From Pilatotrama ljubarskyi (lineage: Eukaryota > Basidiomycota > Agaricomycetes > Polyporales > Polyporaceae), in the NCBI GenBank assembly GCA_022385805.1, contig MU277670.1:839102-903101 (forward strand): a DNA stretch of 64,000 nucleotides, read 5' to 3'. The first letter of the stretch is position 1, and each line of letters opens with the position of its first letter. Both the position numbers and the translations under genes were made by a program. Shown here one piece after another: positions 23,602 through 35,296 of this stretch. The notes beneath the pieces are model-generated. The model made no database searches. It was not told the DNA's origin and saw only the letters and a program-made list of their open reading frames with translations.

Positions 23602-24355
23602 ATGATACCTCCAGCGCACGAGATCATAGTGGTCCCCGCTGCCGGCCAGCCTGGCCGCGAAGAACTCAGGCAGCAATGCTATGACGTCCGCATCGACGTC
23701 TTCCACCGCGAGCAGGGCTTCCCTCTCGAGACTGAGATCGATGAGTTCGTCTCCTGCTCGCCTTCCTGCTTGTTCTTTGTCCGTAACCAGCCTCGGGCCC
23801 TTTCTCGTCCGTCTTTCCGCCCGCTAGCTATGACGAGGAAGCCACCCATATATTGCTCCGTCTTGTACCCTCCGGCCAACCTATCGGCACCATCCGCTGC
23901 GTGAAATTGAAGGACTACTACAAGCTGACCCGTCTTGCCGTTCTCAAGGACTACCGGCAGTACCGCTTTGGTCGACTACTCGTCGAGTCCTTGCACGACT
24001 ACGTCAAGTCCGATGCGAGAGCTTCCGGCCTCGGGGGACCGGATACTGTCAAGGTCGTAGCACATTCTCAGATACCAGTCAAGGGATTCTATTCCAAGTG
24101 AGCGTTCGCCCCTTCACGGTCCTTCCTGCCGCTTAACCGTACCGCTGCGCATGTCTTTGACACCCGTCACACCGACAGGTTCGGCTATGTCCCAGAGGTA
24201 CGTTCCTTCCGACATGCCCATGACATTGGCTGCACACATACTCATGAGCTATCGGATGCATCGTTCGTCTGCAATGTCATCTACAGGGCGAGGAATTCGA
24301 CGAAGACGGCGCCCCTCACCAGAAGATGGTGGCTCGCTTGTCGCTATCGGAATAG
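23602..24355 (+). CDS. GNAT-family N-acetyltransferase
   Basis: Exons 23602-23744, 23828-24097, 24179-24197 and 24287-24355 give 166 residues, a normal length for a small GNAT protein. It starts with a beta strand and helix (HEIIVVPA, then CYDVRIDVFHREQGFP), a pattern typical of the ElaA/YjcF-like group. Then come ILLRLVPSGQPIGTIR, the acetyl-CoA-binding strand and loop KLTRLAVLKDYRQYRFGRLL (Arg/Gln-x-x-Gly-x-Gly/Arg-like), VKVVAHSQIPVKGFYSKFGY and a final FDEDGAPHQKMVARL. The sequence supports an acyl-CoA-dependent N-acetyltransferase; the acceptor substrate cannot be told. The 19 nt third exon is needed to make FGYVPEGEEF. Confidence 0.87.
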
Positions 24356-24692
24356 AGTACTACGGGGTGAAAGCGGGTCGTCGTAAAGGGTCGTGACGTA
24401 TGTACGAAGCAGCGAAGGCACTGGCGAGAGCTATCAATACAGCATGAGTGGAGCGGTGGTGGTATACAGCGATGCAAGATTGAGAGTCCGTCTCGGTCAC
24501 AAGTACTGCGGACACAGCTGCGCGCGCGCACGTAAAGGGGAAACGAAAGACATAGGCAAAGACGCGGCATGCGCCGCCATAGAACCTCCGGGCGGAGGGA
24601 AAGATGAATGCAGAGATCGTTCGATATGCGCCAGTCGGGTAACCGGATGACGAAAGTCCTGAAACAGCAAGAAAGGGAGCAAACGAAGCAGC
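24356..24692. other. Convergent intergenic region
   Basis: It lies between the 3' ends of the acetyltransferase (+) and the HMG-box gene (-). No gene is supported. Confidence 0.5.
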
Positions 24693-26634
24693 TCAACGGC
24701 GCCGTGGCGAAGCAAGGGTATGGTCGGCGCCATCGTCGGTCATGAAGTCATCACTCTCGCTCTCCGAGCTCAGCGCCTCTTGCTTGAGCGGGTGTGGTGT
24801 GTTCCTCGGGATCGGCATGAGGTTGATAGGACTTCCCGGGAGGATGCTGAAGTTGATCCTCGTGCCGTAACTCGTGGTACCCTCCTCGTACAGCTTCCGC
24901 GCGGCCTCGTAGTCTAGCTTCTCCTGCTCGGCCTGCGCTAGGAAAGGCTGTGATGCGACGCCGAGTCAGTAACAGCACAAAACGATGGCGGCGTCGGACT
25001 AGCTCACCTTGCGCTGTTCATCAGTCATCGAGCGCCACTTGCCTGCGGCCAAGACGCTCTGCTTCGTGGTCTCGGTCTCGTCGCCGAAAACCTCCTTGAC
25101 CAACTCTGGATCCGACCGAATCCGCTGCAGGAACATGAAGTACGCGCTGAGCGGTTTCTTCGGAGCGTTCGGGTCCTTGAGGTTCCCCTTGCGCGACTTC
25201 CCTGCCTTGCGCTGCGCAGTACGGTACGCGTTCTCGCGCTTAATGTCTTCCGGCGTCAGCGTGCGCATGTACGCGTTGAGTTCGCGCTCCCGAGCTTCCT
25301 TGGCCTCCTGGGAACGACGTCTGTACGGCTGCACGAGCAAAAGGTATCGGTCACAATCTATCAGAGCATCAGCATGAGAAGAGACGCGCACCTCTTTCTC
25401 CTCGGGCGAGAGTTTGGCGTATTCCTGGCCGGCCTCCTTAGCCGCCTGCGCAACATTCAGCTTCTTCGAACTGGAAGCCTGGTGCCGCTGGATCCAATCG
25501 GTGAAATACAGCTGCCAAGCCGAGGGCGCCAACTTGGGCGGGCGAAGCGTCGACCTGAGGGGAGCTGGATTGACGTGTCGGTATCACGTGTGAGCGCGAA
25601 ATGAATGGGTCAGACTTACGACTCTCGGAACGCTTCTCTCTGGGCTGAGATTCATCCTCCTCCACAGGCCGCTTCTTCTTCCGAACGGTGGCGTCGCGAT
25701 CATCGTGCTCACTAATGGACTCTGACCGCCTGGTGCTGTACAGGCGCGATTGCAGAAGCGGCGGGCGAGCGTGGGACGGAGAAGGGGCGCTAGAAGACTG
25801 GAACAGTTGTGTGACCGGGGTGCCTCTTCGCACAGGAACTCGCTGCCTTTGGGTCGCGAAGTTATCTTCTGAAGATAGGGGCTCGATAGGCACCGGAGCT
25901 CCGGGAGAAGGCGCGGTCGACTGAGCGGCCCACAACTGCGAAGCCCAGGAGGGCGTGGTGGCGTCGGCGAAGAGGTTCGCGGGTGGCAAGACTGTCCCGG
26001 ACAGCTCGGCGCGTACTTGTTCCATCATGAGCGTGTCCTCGGGTGGTGATAGCGGCAGTGGCTGCAGTGCGGCGTAGGCGGTGTTCGGCGAGAAGGGCGA
26101 GACGTCGGGAAAGATGGATGAGTTCTCACTGAAGGCGCCATACGGCGACGACGCCATCGGAGACTGCGGATGGCCGCCTGGGATGGGGATGGGCACCGAC
26201 GCGGTCCGTGGCGCATCGGGGTCGGCGAGCCAATTCGAGTACAACGCTGACTCGCTGAACTCTGGCGTGGGTGGGTAGTAACTGGACGAGCCGTTGGAGA
26301 ACGTAGAGTCGAAGCGCCGGTGGTGGCTATTCGCCACAGGTTCCAGCTGGCTGGAAGTCGAGTCGGGAGAGCCGGGAAACGGAATGCTCGACATCGTGTA
26401 GTTCGTGTAGGGCGACTCCCAGGACATCGGTGACTTGCTCTCCTGATTGAGCGCGTCGTCGAGCTCGAGGCCAAAGATCATCGCGTCCGAGTCTGAGACA
26501 ACGTGGTCGTAATGAACGGGATCGTCGAAGGTGAACATGGGGGAGTGGTCTCTAAGAGACATGTCTGAGGCTGCGAGGGTGATGGACGTCGCGTCGCGAT
26601 CGTCGTCGCGGTGGTAGAAGGGAGACGCGGGCAT
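24693..26634 (-). CDS. Protein with two HMG boxes
   Basis: Exons 25620-26634, 25392-25564, 25008-25328 and 24693-24947 give 587 residues from the ATG at 26634. The N-terminal 340 residues are Ser/Pro-rich and low in complexity with a basic patch (VRKKKRP) near the end. Two HMG-like boxes follow. The first is APSAWQLYFTDWIQ..LSPEEKEPYRR. The second is DPNAPKKPLSAYFMFLQ..GKWRSMTDEQRKPFL, the classical form with PKKPLSAYF. The tail is acidic (SSESESDDFMTDD). HMG-box proteins bend DNA and act as chromatin or transcription factors. An in-frame ATG at 26841 would add 69 Pro/Arg-rich residues, but a TATA-like element at 26690 lies between them and favours the shorter form. The acceptor at 25565-25566 restores frame into the first box. 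Confidence 0.85.
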
Positions 26635-26689
26635 TGGGGGTGTCGAGGAAGCAGGGAGGGTGCGAGGTTGCGGAGGATATGGACGGGGC

Positions 26690-26697
26690 CTTATAAG
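26690..26697 (-). promoter_or_regulatory. TATA-like box of the HMG-box gene
   Basis: The plus strand reads CTTATAAG here, giving TATAAG on the minus strand about 55 bases before the ATG at 26634. It supports the shorter translation start. Confidence 0.4.
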
Positions 26698-27712
26698 GGA
26701 TGGCGCAGGCGGGGACGCGTAGGGTGGCGGAGAAGGGGCGGGGGTGGGAACCCAGCGTCTACGGCGGGCTTGGAATGATCTGAGAAGGGGGGGTATGTTG
26801 CAAAGCGATGGCGGCCTTCGAAAGGGCGGTATTTGAGCCATGGCGGATTAAGAAGCCTTCGGTACCTCGTTTGCTGACTCGGCGCTGAGAATCAGCGGGA
26901 TTGGGGGGCTCGAGATCTGGTTAAGATGACAGCGCACGAGAATCCGGAGAGTTTCAGCCCAATGCGCCTTTTCCCTTTCCAGGGCGTAATACCGACCTTT
27001 TATGGGATATTCCAGTTTCGACAGGTCTGCCTGTGAAAGTACCTGGACATATGGAAGCGTCACTCTGGATCGTCGGCAGAAGCAGGCTCACCTGTGCTTG
27101 CCTGACGCCTCGTGATCGCACCTCCTCTCGACGACGACCGATGCCTCTCCGTGTCCTCGACCCAATGTGACATGCAGTTGCCAGAGAGAGCTGTGCGCGT
27201 CAGCGAACGCTATCGGCCAATCAGCCCAGACGCTCTCGGCGGCTCGTGGCTAGTGTGGCGTCTGCAGCTGGCGTTTGTCAGGCGTCGTCTGTCTGTCTGC
27301 GCTCGCCTTGTCAGCGAAATATTCGATCGGACGCGTAGCCGCAGTCACACCGACTCACCGACCGTGCCGCACAGCCCGGACTTGCCCTAAATCAAGCCCA
27401 TTTTAGGCATCCGGCGGGACGCAGCATGATGTGCCGAATCCGGAAGGACCGTCCCGCCACTCCGGCGAGACCAGGTCCGCCCATTGTCCTCCGGCGTCCG
27501 GTCCCAGCTGCAGCAGTCCGCCAGGTCGACATCTCGGCGGAAACGACTCAAGCTCCCTCCGAACCCGAGCTGACAGGCTGTGGCCGAAGCCGCGAGAAAT
27601 AGCAGCCCAGGCCACGAGTATCTCATCATCCATCCACAAGTTTCGAAGCTGTGGCTCATCAACGGCTGATTCGGATTGCTCGACGAGATGATACAAGGAA
27701 AACGAACTACCA
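26698..27712. other. Intergenic region between HMG-box and GRIM-19 genes
   Basis: It contains upstream sequence of the HMG-box gene and the 3' region of the complex I gene. A 71-codon minus-strand frame (26848-27063) looks mildly protein-like but has no recognisable motif and is not called. Confidence 0.35.
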
Positions 27713-28520
27713 TCATATAACCACGATCGTCTCCGCAGACCGATGGTTTGGATTGTTGTAGACACTTTTACCAGCCTGTCATGCACGCATCGCAGACGAG
27801 AGCCGAACGGAACCACCCCGGAAGACCATGTTATCAGCAAACATGAACGCTGTAGTATCTTCCCGTTCGAGACGGCACTGACCTCCCAGCCCGGCACATC
27901 CTTCATGATCTCCCTCTCTCGCGCAAGTGACGCTTGTTGACGTCGGTACGCGTCACGGTCTCCCTCCGCCAGGAGAAGAGGGACCAGGTGAATGCGCGAC
28001 CAGACCTTCTCTCGCTGGAGCTCCCTGTGAAGCAAAGCCCTATCAGTACTGTACGCGCTGGAAACGGCGCGGGGCCCAAGCCAGATTTGTCACTGATAAG
28101 CCGCGTCGCGCGGTCGGATCCTGAGAAGGCCACGTTTCCCGTTGGGCGGGCCCACAACTGCCCACGTTTAACGTCCGCCTGACCTCTCCCCGACCGACCA
28201 AACGTACGCAAAGTTTCCACGCACCTCTTCTCAAGGTTGCCCTTTCCAACGCGATAGAATCCATAAGCGCAGACCGCCGTGACACCGCCGAGAATGACGA
28301 GCCCACTCGGTCCGCGGAAGGGGAGGTTGCGCTTGTATCGGACGGCCTCAAAGCCTCCGGGAGGAGGCATATCCCTGTGCAGCACAAGAGGATGTTCGGT
28401 TCCATGGCACGACGGGAATGTCGGACAATGGCTTACTGTCTGTATGGCGCTGACACTGAGCCGTAAGGGTTGTTAGGATATCTACAGTCCTGGAATTGAC
28501 AATGACATCTGTTACTCACT
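27713..28520 (-). CDS. NDUFA13: NADH dehydrogenase (complex I) subunit GRIM-19/NDUFA13/B16.6
   Basis: The model uses 28520 (the A of the start codon), 28437-28455, 28225-28374, 27883-28024 and 27713-27775, giving 124 residues. Recognition rests on QDMPPPGGFEAVRYKRNLPFRGPS..GLVILGG (one membrane helix), GKGNLEKRELQREKVWSR, LVPLLLAEGDRD, MKDVPGWE and a short C-terminus GKSVYNN. This is the single-helix accessory subunit of mitochondrial complex I, spanning the inner membrane. The first codon appears interrupted: CCA then GTGAGT at 28519, and an acceptor CTCAG before TGTCAGCG at 28455, so A joins TG to give MSAPYRQDMPPPGG, as expected for fungal homologues. Without this splice, no upstream ATG reads into the 19 nt exon, and an internal ATG (28370) would shorten the protein by about eight residues. 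The third intron is unusually long here, about 200 nt. Confidence 0.9.
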
Positions 28521-29013
28521 GGCTGGGACTTCCTCGCTTCCGGTCCTCTCAAAGGCGGTCTAACTCTAAATCAGCCACAAATGTGAAGTAGAACGGAGCA
28601 ACACAAGCAGCAAAGACGCACAAGGCAAGTGGGATCGAGTTGGTTGGTGGCAAGGTGTAAGTGGACGGGCGCCTCGTGTTCTCTGACGGCTATCCACGTG
28701 GCGGCGGGCGCAGAAGGGCAGGACCCTTCTCTCAGTGGAATGCACGAATATCTGCGCACGTATGGAAGTGTCGCACAAATTGCATCCAGGACAGCATCGC
28801 TATGCGCGTCGTGCGCAGCCTCGTTTTCGAGTACAATTGATGTGGTTGAGAGGCATGTGTCGAAAGAGTTGCACTAAGCGAACCTTCCGCAAACGGCCGG
28901 AAGCGCGTCTCTGTATGGGAAGTTCATACGAAACGACTCGCTGCCAACATGACAGCTAAACTCAGACACCGCGGCCTGTGCTGCGCCTCCGCCCTTCTTC
29001 TCTTGTCTCCACC
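28521..29013. promoter_or_regulatory. Divergent promoter, GRIM-19 and INO80F-like genes
   Basis: About 490 bases separate outward-facing genes. The proximal part is the leader of GRIM-19, whose 5' untranslated exon must end at 28520. No TATA box is placed. Confidence 0.4.
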
Positions 29014-30851
29014 ATGCTGCCACGTCCGCCCTCGCCTAACCCGCCCTACGGCGCCTCCTACGGCGGCGGAAATCCTTCGATATCCGCCCAGTATGATCGC
29101 AAACAGAAGCAGCGCAGCATCATGGGCATAACTGCTGGCGCGGAGGATGTCAAGTACCAGGCGAAGTACAGAGAACTGAAGAAGAAGGTCAAGGAGATCG
29201 AGTCGGTGAGTCACGACAACACATCTACGCCAGAACAAGGCTCACTATGCCGACTGGCCCTCTTACCTGTGCTCGCAGGACAATGACAGGCTGTACTTCA
29301 AGCTGCTATTGGCCAAAAAGAACATACGTCGGATGAACCTAGAGCGAGCGTAAGTCCCTCTATGGCAAGTGGTCCGGACAAACGCTTGACGTGTCTTTGC
29401 GACATCTCAGCATCCTCTATGAACGGCTTGCTGCTGTGCCTCCGACCCCTGGTAGGCATACCCAGGAATTGCCTGCGGAACAAGACCCCATCTTCCATCC
29501 ACAGCCTCCGGTCCCGCCAGAACATGCTCCTGTGGTCGATCCCAATGACCGCGAAGTCACCGAGTATCTGCGTGCGCACCCGAATGCTCGACTCATAACG
29601 GGACCGGATGGAAGAGTGGTCGCGATCGAAGATACGCCAGTGGTCGATGCTCGCGGGGCTGCCGTGCCTTCAGGACCACCTCCACCGCATGGTATACCTC
29701 TCGTACATGGTTTTCGTCATGACTCGGGCCCAGGATATGACCCTGCCCGTCAGCTTCCGCCGCCGCCACCCATGATACCCTTGCTGCAGCACCCTCAAGA
29801 GGCGCCTCCGGAATTGCCTGCGCCGAACGATCATCAGACTCACGGGTACTCCTACTCGCAGTCTCGTCCGCCAGCACCGCCCAAGTCGCACTCGCACAGC
29901 AGCTCTTCCCACCAGTCGCGCTCGTCCTCGGCTCGCCCAGATTTCGATCCTCACTCCGGTGGTAACTCACGCATCGATCCAGCTAGTGGTTCGTACTCCG
30001 TCCACGGGCGCAGTCCGAATGCCCCTGGAGAGCCGCCAGGCGGACACCGGAGTCGGCGGCATGATGCCCAAGATTATCTACACTCGCACGTTCAACAATT
30101 GCCTCCTCCTCCAATACAGGTCCCACCACAAAACATCCCTGCCTCACCTCCAATGGTGTCTCCTACTGCGCACGCTCGCGGGTCTTCGCGGCTGCATAAC
30201 CATCAGCGCATTGGGCCGGGCGCTCACATTCACAGGGAGCGAGACCCTGAACGCGACTGGGAGCTTCAGCAGGAGCTGGAATACCAGCGCGAACTCGAGC
30301 GCGAACGCGAGGAACAACGCGCTATCGAGCTCCGCCGTCGTCTTGAAGCTGAAGAGCGGGAAGAAGAAGCCCTCTGGGCTCAGGAAGAAGCGCGCGTCCG
30401 CGCCCGCGCCCTGTCGCATTCTGGTTCGCCGGGACCTGTACCCAGGGACCCCTCGCGTCCGACGTCTGGACAGGCCCATGATCCCCAGCGCGCAGCGAGG
30501 TCTTATGCTCCGCATGTGTCCAATCTCCTCGGTATCGATCGCGAACCCGGGTTCGAGGACGACCGTCTCCCGAGTGCGGCATCCCGCGACAGGGCTCTTG
30601 TGGCAGATGCCGCGCACGCTTCTGGCGTGGAATCAGAGAAGCGTTCGCGCGACGAAATGGAGATTGATGACCGGTACGAGGACGAGCCTCGGGCTGTCAA
30701 CAAGAGTGGGGCGGCTTCCCGCGGTAGTGCGAACCCCAGTGACAACAGGGGCTCAAAACGATCCCTCTCTGATGAGGATGGCGATGCCGGGCACCCCACT
30801 TCCGGACAGGGAGAGGAACTTCCGGATGAGAGGATGGAAGAAGACGTGTAG
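29014..30851 (+). CDS. Coiled-coil protein with INO80F-like N-terminal domain
   Basis: Exons 29014-29205, 29279-29349 and 29411-30851 give 567 residues. The N-terminal region is a short conserved coiled coil: ITAGAEDVKYQAKYRELKKK, then ESDNDRLYFKLLLAKKNIRR and ERAILYERL, restored by splicing. This pattern recalls the INO80 chromatin-remodelling subunit F (TFPT-like) domain; the assignment is moderate. The rest is disordered: Pro/His/Ser-rich with a long charged Glu/Arg helix (about 330-390, ELQQELEYQRELERER type) and an acidic C-terminus (EELPDERMEEDV). A nuclear, chromatin-related role is inferred. The ATG at 29014 has a good ACC context. An in-frame ATG at 28978 would add 12 residues. Confidence 0.72.
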
Positions 30852-31453
30852 CGCGCTAGCAAGATGCCCTCCTCGGTTCTGGTCAGCCCTGGCGTATGGT
30901 TGTCTCCTTGACAGTTGTTGCCGTTCGTCGTGAACTCATGCTCTCATGCGCACTAGGCCTTGCAAATATGTAATACGTCCGAGCATCTTGGACTGCCGCT
31001 CGGCTCGCGATTCTTGTTCAGCACCTGTATCGCCTCGTTCGCCGACATGCTTCTGATGTATGTGGTTTCGTGAATATCTATTCGACATTATGTGCTAGTC
31101 GCAGCGATGTCGCTGTTCGGTGCTATGCCTCCATTCTGATCATCGTCCATCTCATCAAGAACTGGGCCGGGCAATGGCATGTGCATGAGTGGAGGTCAGT
31201 CTCCCGAACAGGCAGGTAACGTGTGGCCGACAATTTGGTTCAGATCAGGTCGCAGGGTCGGACGTATGTGGGCAACATGAGTCACCTCGGGCAAATGACA
31301 TCTTCTAGGTCTACGTGGGTCTACGTGGACGACATACGACAAACCATCGCAGAACTCTATATAACCTGCGGAAGTAGAAAATACCAATTGCGGCGACCAA
31401 TAGACGAACCATCCAAACAATAGTACCACCGCCGGTGCGCCTGTACCCGTATC
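30852..31453. other. Convergent intergenic region
   Basis: It lies between the INO80F-like gene (+) and the basic hypothetical gene (-). It is AT-richer than the surroundings and contains no supported gene; a short tandem duplication of GTCTACGTGG occurs near 31309-31330. Confidence 0.4.
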
Positions 31454-32602
31454 CTACATGTGCTGCGGCGCACCGACTGACGGAGAAGGAATTTGGACGG
31501 GCGGCGACGACTCTGTGAACACCGGGTCCTCTCGGGTCCAAGTAACCGTCGAACGCTCCGCAGACACTTGATATCCTTGCTTCGTGGGCTGCGGGGTCTT
31601 GCCCAGGGTCGTTGGGCTGGGGTTGGATATTCGTCCTTCTCTGCGCAGCTCAAGGCTGCGCTCGTCCTCGAGGATAGAGCGACCTGCGGCAGGTCTCAGG
31701 GCATCCCGACTCAGCTCTATGGCCTCCATGATCACGTCTTCGCTGTACTGCGAGACCACCGGGCGACTGCCGAGTACCTCGTCCATGAAGAACGCTCCGC
31801 CGCGAGGCGTCTCTGTGTCGATGGCGGCCGACCGCTGAGCACGCCGTACCGAGTCTCGCGTCGGTGAAGAAGGTGGCAATAGTGCGGACCTGACCTCAGA
31901 TGGCCTCGTAGCAAGCCGTCGATCAGGTGCCGGGGACGGTGGCTGGCGATGGCGCCTGTGGCGCGAGCTAGTCGCGTCCATGTGGGCGGGCGAGGCGGGA
32001 TGTAAGGCAGTAGGTGTGGCACCGCCACGAACACGATGTTCGTTGGACTGTCCCTTCCGTTGCTTTGCGGAAGAGGTGCGCTGCTGATGACGTCGTGACC
32101 CGGAGGGCTTTTCGGAGGGCTGCTTGCTGCTGCGTTGTATATGCAACCCGGGCTGTGCGTCCATGAATGTGACCGGCCTGAAACGATTGTCATCTTAGGG
32201 TATCAGTAATCGGAGCGACTGCAGAAGATCGGTAGCCTGACTCACGAACTGGCTGTGTTAGCGGTACGAATGCCCCCTACGTCTCCTGGGTTCATGATCT
32301 CGCCAAGATCCATCCTGATAGCTGGATGGCAAGCCGCAGCCGGATGCCGAAGACCATGTCCGGGCTGACTTACAATTCAGACCAGGAACGTCCGCGAGCC
32401 AACTATCCGAGCCCGCCGATTCGCAGCCGCCTCGCAGCGCGATTCTCAGCAGAGGTATGACATGTCCGGGCTGTCCTGCCGAACTCAATCCGCACAATCG
32501 AGGAGAAACGCCTTCGCAAGATTCGCACACATGGGTAGATCGGTCACGGCTTTGCTTCCGAGGCGGATAGGGGTTGAAGGAAACTGTCACTCGACGGGCC
32601 AT
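31454..32602 (-). CDS. Hypothetical basic, low-complexity protein
   Basis: A possible model is 32374-32602, 32246-32321 and 31454-32177, giving 342 residues with consistent phases. The second exon yields MDLGEIMNPGDVGGIRTAN, which also could be the true N-terminus. The body is rich in Ser, Arg, Pro and Gln (RRHQQRTSSAKQRK, SRHRRHRQPPS), then a more ordered part (EDVIMEAIELSRDAL, RSILEDERSLELRREGR) and a Ser/Pro-rich end. I recognise no domain. The basic composition suggests nucleic-acid binding or a nuclear location, but this is inference. The first exon is the weakest part of the model. Confidence 0.5.
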
Positions 32603-33481
32603 CTCGAGACGGCCCGGGAGGCCTGTGTGCCGAACTGTTCATAGCACAGATAAGCCCCGGATGGGGAAAGCGCGGAGGTCTTTTGCGGTACCTTCAAAAG
32701 CCACGGAAGACTAGTCTCCTTGAAAGGACGCGATGAGCGACCAGGCAGCGAACAGCAGCAAAAGGGACTTGTGTCGCATAGTGGGGACGAGTCCGACGAT
32801 GGTTCGGCCAGAATCAGCCGCTTGCTTGTGTGGAGTCTAGAGCGACACATACCAACTCAGTCGGCGGTGGCATCTACGGATCACAAGGACGCGCGCTCCG
32901 TCATACTACTAGTACCGACGCGCCGAGCTCGTTTGGTAGCACGTTCCGCGGCGGCCTGAACGACCACAAACTCTGTTGCGTCATATCTCATCATGAGTTC
33001 AAACCTTCGGTCATCAATCTAACTAGAATTGCCCGCCATCGAACTCTAGAGCTGCGCGTATGCGGCCTGCCGAGAGGAAGAACGAGAGCGTGAGCAGAGC
33101 AACCTCAGTATGGTCAATGAACTCCCTCGGTGTCAATCCTAGCTAGGACATTTACGCACGCCCGGCGGGCTCATCGCCCGTCGGACCCACGTTGCTATTC
33201 TCCGCCCGACAACAAAGTTCAAGAGCGCTTTCAATGAACGCCCGACCCCGCCGACGTGCCGTCAATGCGAGCCAGTCGTCACGTACCACGTCGTGCTGCG
33301 CGGAGAAGCACACGGGTTCTACCGCGAAGATGGAAGGGCAACACACTCCGCAGACGCTTAGTACGGAGACCTGTGGAAGAAACGAGTTCAAATTACGTGG
33401 TCGAAGATGCATCACAATCAGCTTTGTGGCGGCTGGAGGGCCCCGCCACGCCTCTGACTCGCAGCTCTCCTCCACACTCCG
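32603..33481. other. Intergenic region, no gene supported
   Basis: It contains the promoter of the basic hypothetical gene and the 3' region of NDUFS8. Short frames on both strands show no motif. Confidence 0.4.
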
Positions 33482-34519
33482 TCACCGGTAGACATGATCC
33501 GCTGCAATAGAATGTTATCAACTGAAGAAGAACATCGGGACATACAAAGACGCACAGTGTAGGTTAGCAGCGATTTCTGCCTCAGCCCTGTCGCCGTTGG
33601 CAAGTAGCTTCTCCTTGTTGTAGAGGAGCTCCTCGCGGGTCTCCGTCGAGAACTCCTGGTTTTGCGCTGTTGGTGGGACAGCAACGTCAGTCATCAAGCC
33701 GCGAGCACAAGCCATGTTACGGGTTGCGCATGGAAAGAAGGCGTGTCACGTACTCTCGACGATGGCGTCCACGGGGCAGGCTTCCTGGCAGAAACCACAG
33801 TAAATGCACTTAGTCATGTCGATGTCTGTCAGAAGTTAAAGTATGTCAGGATACCATCCACAGGCACGGTGTGAGAGACAAACCATAGCGAGTGGTTCTG
33901 CGGGAGCCGTCCATCCGGGCCTCACTCTCGATTGTGATAGCTTGGGCAGGGCAAATAGCCTCGCATAGCTTACAGGCTATGCGCGTCACAGATGAGATGA
34001 TATGTTGAGAACGCAACTGCAGAGCAGCACATACCGATGCAGCGCTCTTCACCGCTTGGGTATCTGCGCAAAGCGTGCTCTCCGCGGAAGCGCGGCGACA
34101 AGGGGCCCTTTTCGAAGGGATACATGATGGTGTACGGGGGCCGGAAGAATTGTTCAAGGACTATCCACATGCCTGTTCGTAGAGTTGAAAGCTATCCGGC
34201 CGTTACGGAACACGGTGCGCGTACCTCTGATGATCTCAGTGAAAAAGAACAAGTGCACGGCCTTGTCAATTGCACTGGGACCATCCTTGTAGGGGTCGTA
34301 ATCCTTTCCTGGCTCGTCCACGGCAGAGTAGGTCCTCGCAGGCGGTGAACGTAAAGGCACTTCAGGCTCTAGGTGATCCTTGTGCTTATTAGTCAGGAGA
34401 GGATCGCGAGGAGCAGTAGAGTGCCATCGGTAAGCTAGAGCAAGGCGAGAGGCGGTGGCACGACTAGTGGCGAGCCTGGCAGAGGGACCAGCGGCGACCA
34501 GTGCGCGGACGAAGGACAT
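33482..34519 (-). CDS. NDUFS8: Complex I 23 kDa iron-sulfur subunit (NDUFS8/TYKY)
   Basis: Six exons (34225-34519, 34035-34172, 33884-33976, 33754-33825, 33556-33666, 33482-33501) give 242 residues. An Arg/Ser/Ala-rich N-terminus (about 40 residues) is a mitochondrial presequence. The mature protein contains the [40 protein letters not shown] type segment in pieces, then two 4Fe-4S motifs: [13 protein letters not shown] and [16 protein letters not shown], both complete with their linked cysteines. The end NLHSDHVYR is produced only by the final 20 nt exon, as in other eukaryotes. It carries clusters N6a and N6b in the peripheral arm of NADH:ubiquinone oxidoreductase. It diverges from prefoldin subunit 2 with about 240 bp between starts. 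Confidence 0.95.
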
Positions 34520-34758
34520 GGTAGTGGTAGATGTTGGCTAAGGCGTGCTCGACGGCAAACGACCGCTCGTCGACGTTGCTGAGGACGGCGGGCGACTTCC
34601 GGGACACCTCAACGCCATCGAGCGCTCCCGGGTACTGCCGGCACTTCCCCCAGCCAATCAGAGCGCGAGCATCTCCTATGTCGTCTTCGCCTTTTTTGGA
34701 CCGCATCAGCTGTGACCGGTGTGACACTCTGTGACTGCGCTCACTTGTCTCCTCCGCC

Positions 34759-35296
34759 ATGTCCAGCTCGAAACCGAAGGCGAAGGCATCCCAGCCAAAG
34801 CCGTCCGCACAGGGTCCGTCTATTAGACGTGTCCTGCCTTCGCTCGTCTGACTTTGCTGGGGCTAGCCAGAGCTGCAACAGCAGTATAATCGCTATCAGA
34901 GTGAGCTGCAGACTCTTGCGAGCAAGATTGGAGAGCTCGAGCAGGAAGCTGAGGAGCACAAGTAAGCGTATAAGCAAGCCATGTGTGGCATTATCGATGA
35001 CCTATTCCAGCCTGGTACTCTCCACACTCGATGAAGCCCTTGCTGAGGAGCCCGACCGGAAATGCTTCCGGCTTGTCGGTGGTGTCCTAGTCGAGCGCAC
35101 CGTTAAAGACGTCGTCCCGGCACTGAAGACTAACAGGGACGGTGTGAGTAGCATTGTTCTGTGTCACTCTCGCCCCTTACGCTCGCTGCAGATCCAGAAG
35201 GTTATTGCGAATCTCGTAGAACAGTACAAGACACGGGACGAAGAGTTCGAGAACTTCAAGAGGGAGTACAACATTCGTCCTGCGCCTGCCAGCTGA
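34759..35296 (+). CDS. PFDN2: Prefoldin subunit 2
   Basis: Exons 34759-34813, 34871-34961, 35011-35143 and 35192-35296 give 127 residues, the usual size. The N-terminus is a short Lys/Pro/Ser tail. Two coiled-coil helices (ELQQQYNRYQSELQTLASKI and IQKVIANLVEQYKTRDEEF) flank the central beta hairpin with DEALAEEPDRKCFRLVGGVL and ERTVKDVVPAL, which are the diagnostic beta-type prefoldin segments. It is a subunit of the cytosolic hexameric chaperone that delivers unfolded actin and tubulin to the CCT chaperonin. A nearer acceptor in intron 1 gives a frame error; the CAG at 34868-34870 restores it. Confidence 0.93.

Noticed and set aside
26848..27063. 71-residue frame upstream of the HMG-box gene
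   Set aside because: Mildly protein-like (KLEYPIKGRYYALE), but no family, no splice link and it lies upstream of a TATA-like box.
34834..34869. 36 nt intron 1 for prefoldin subunit 2
   Set aside because: Too short. A 57 nt intron from 34814 with the CAG acceptor before 34871 gives the expected ELQQQYNRY in frame.
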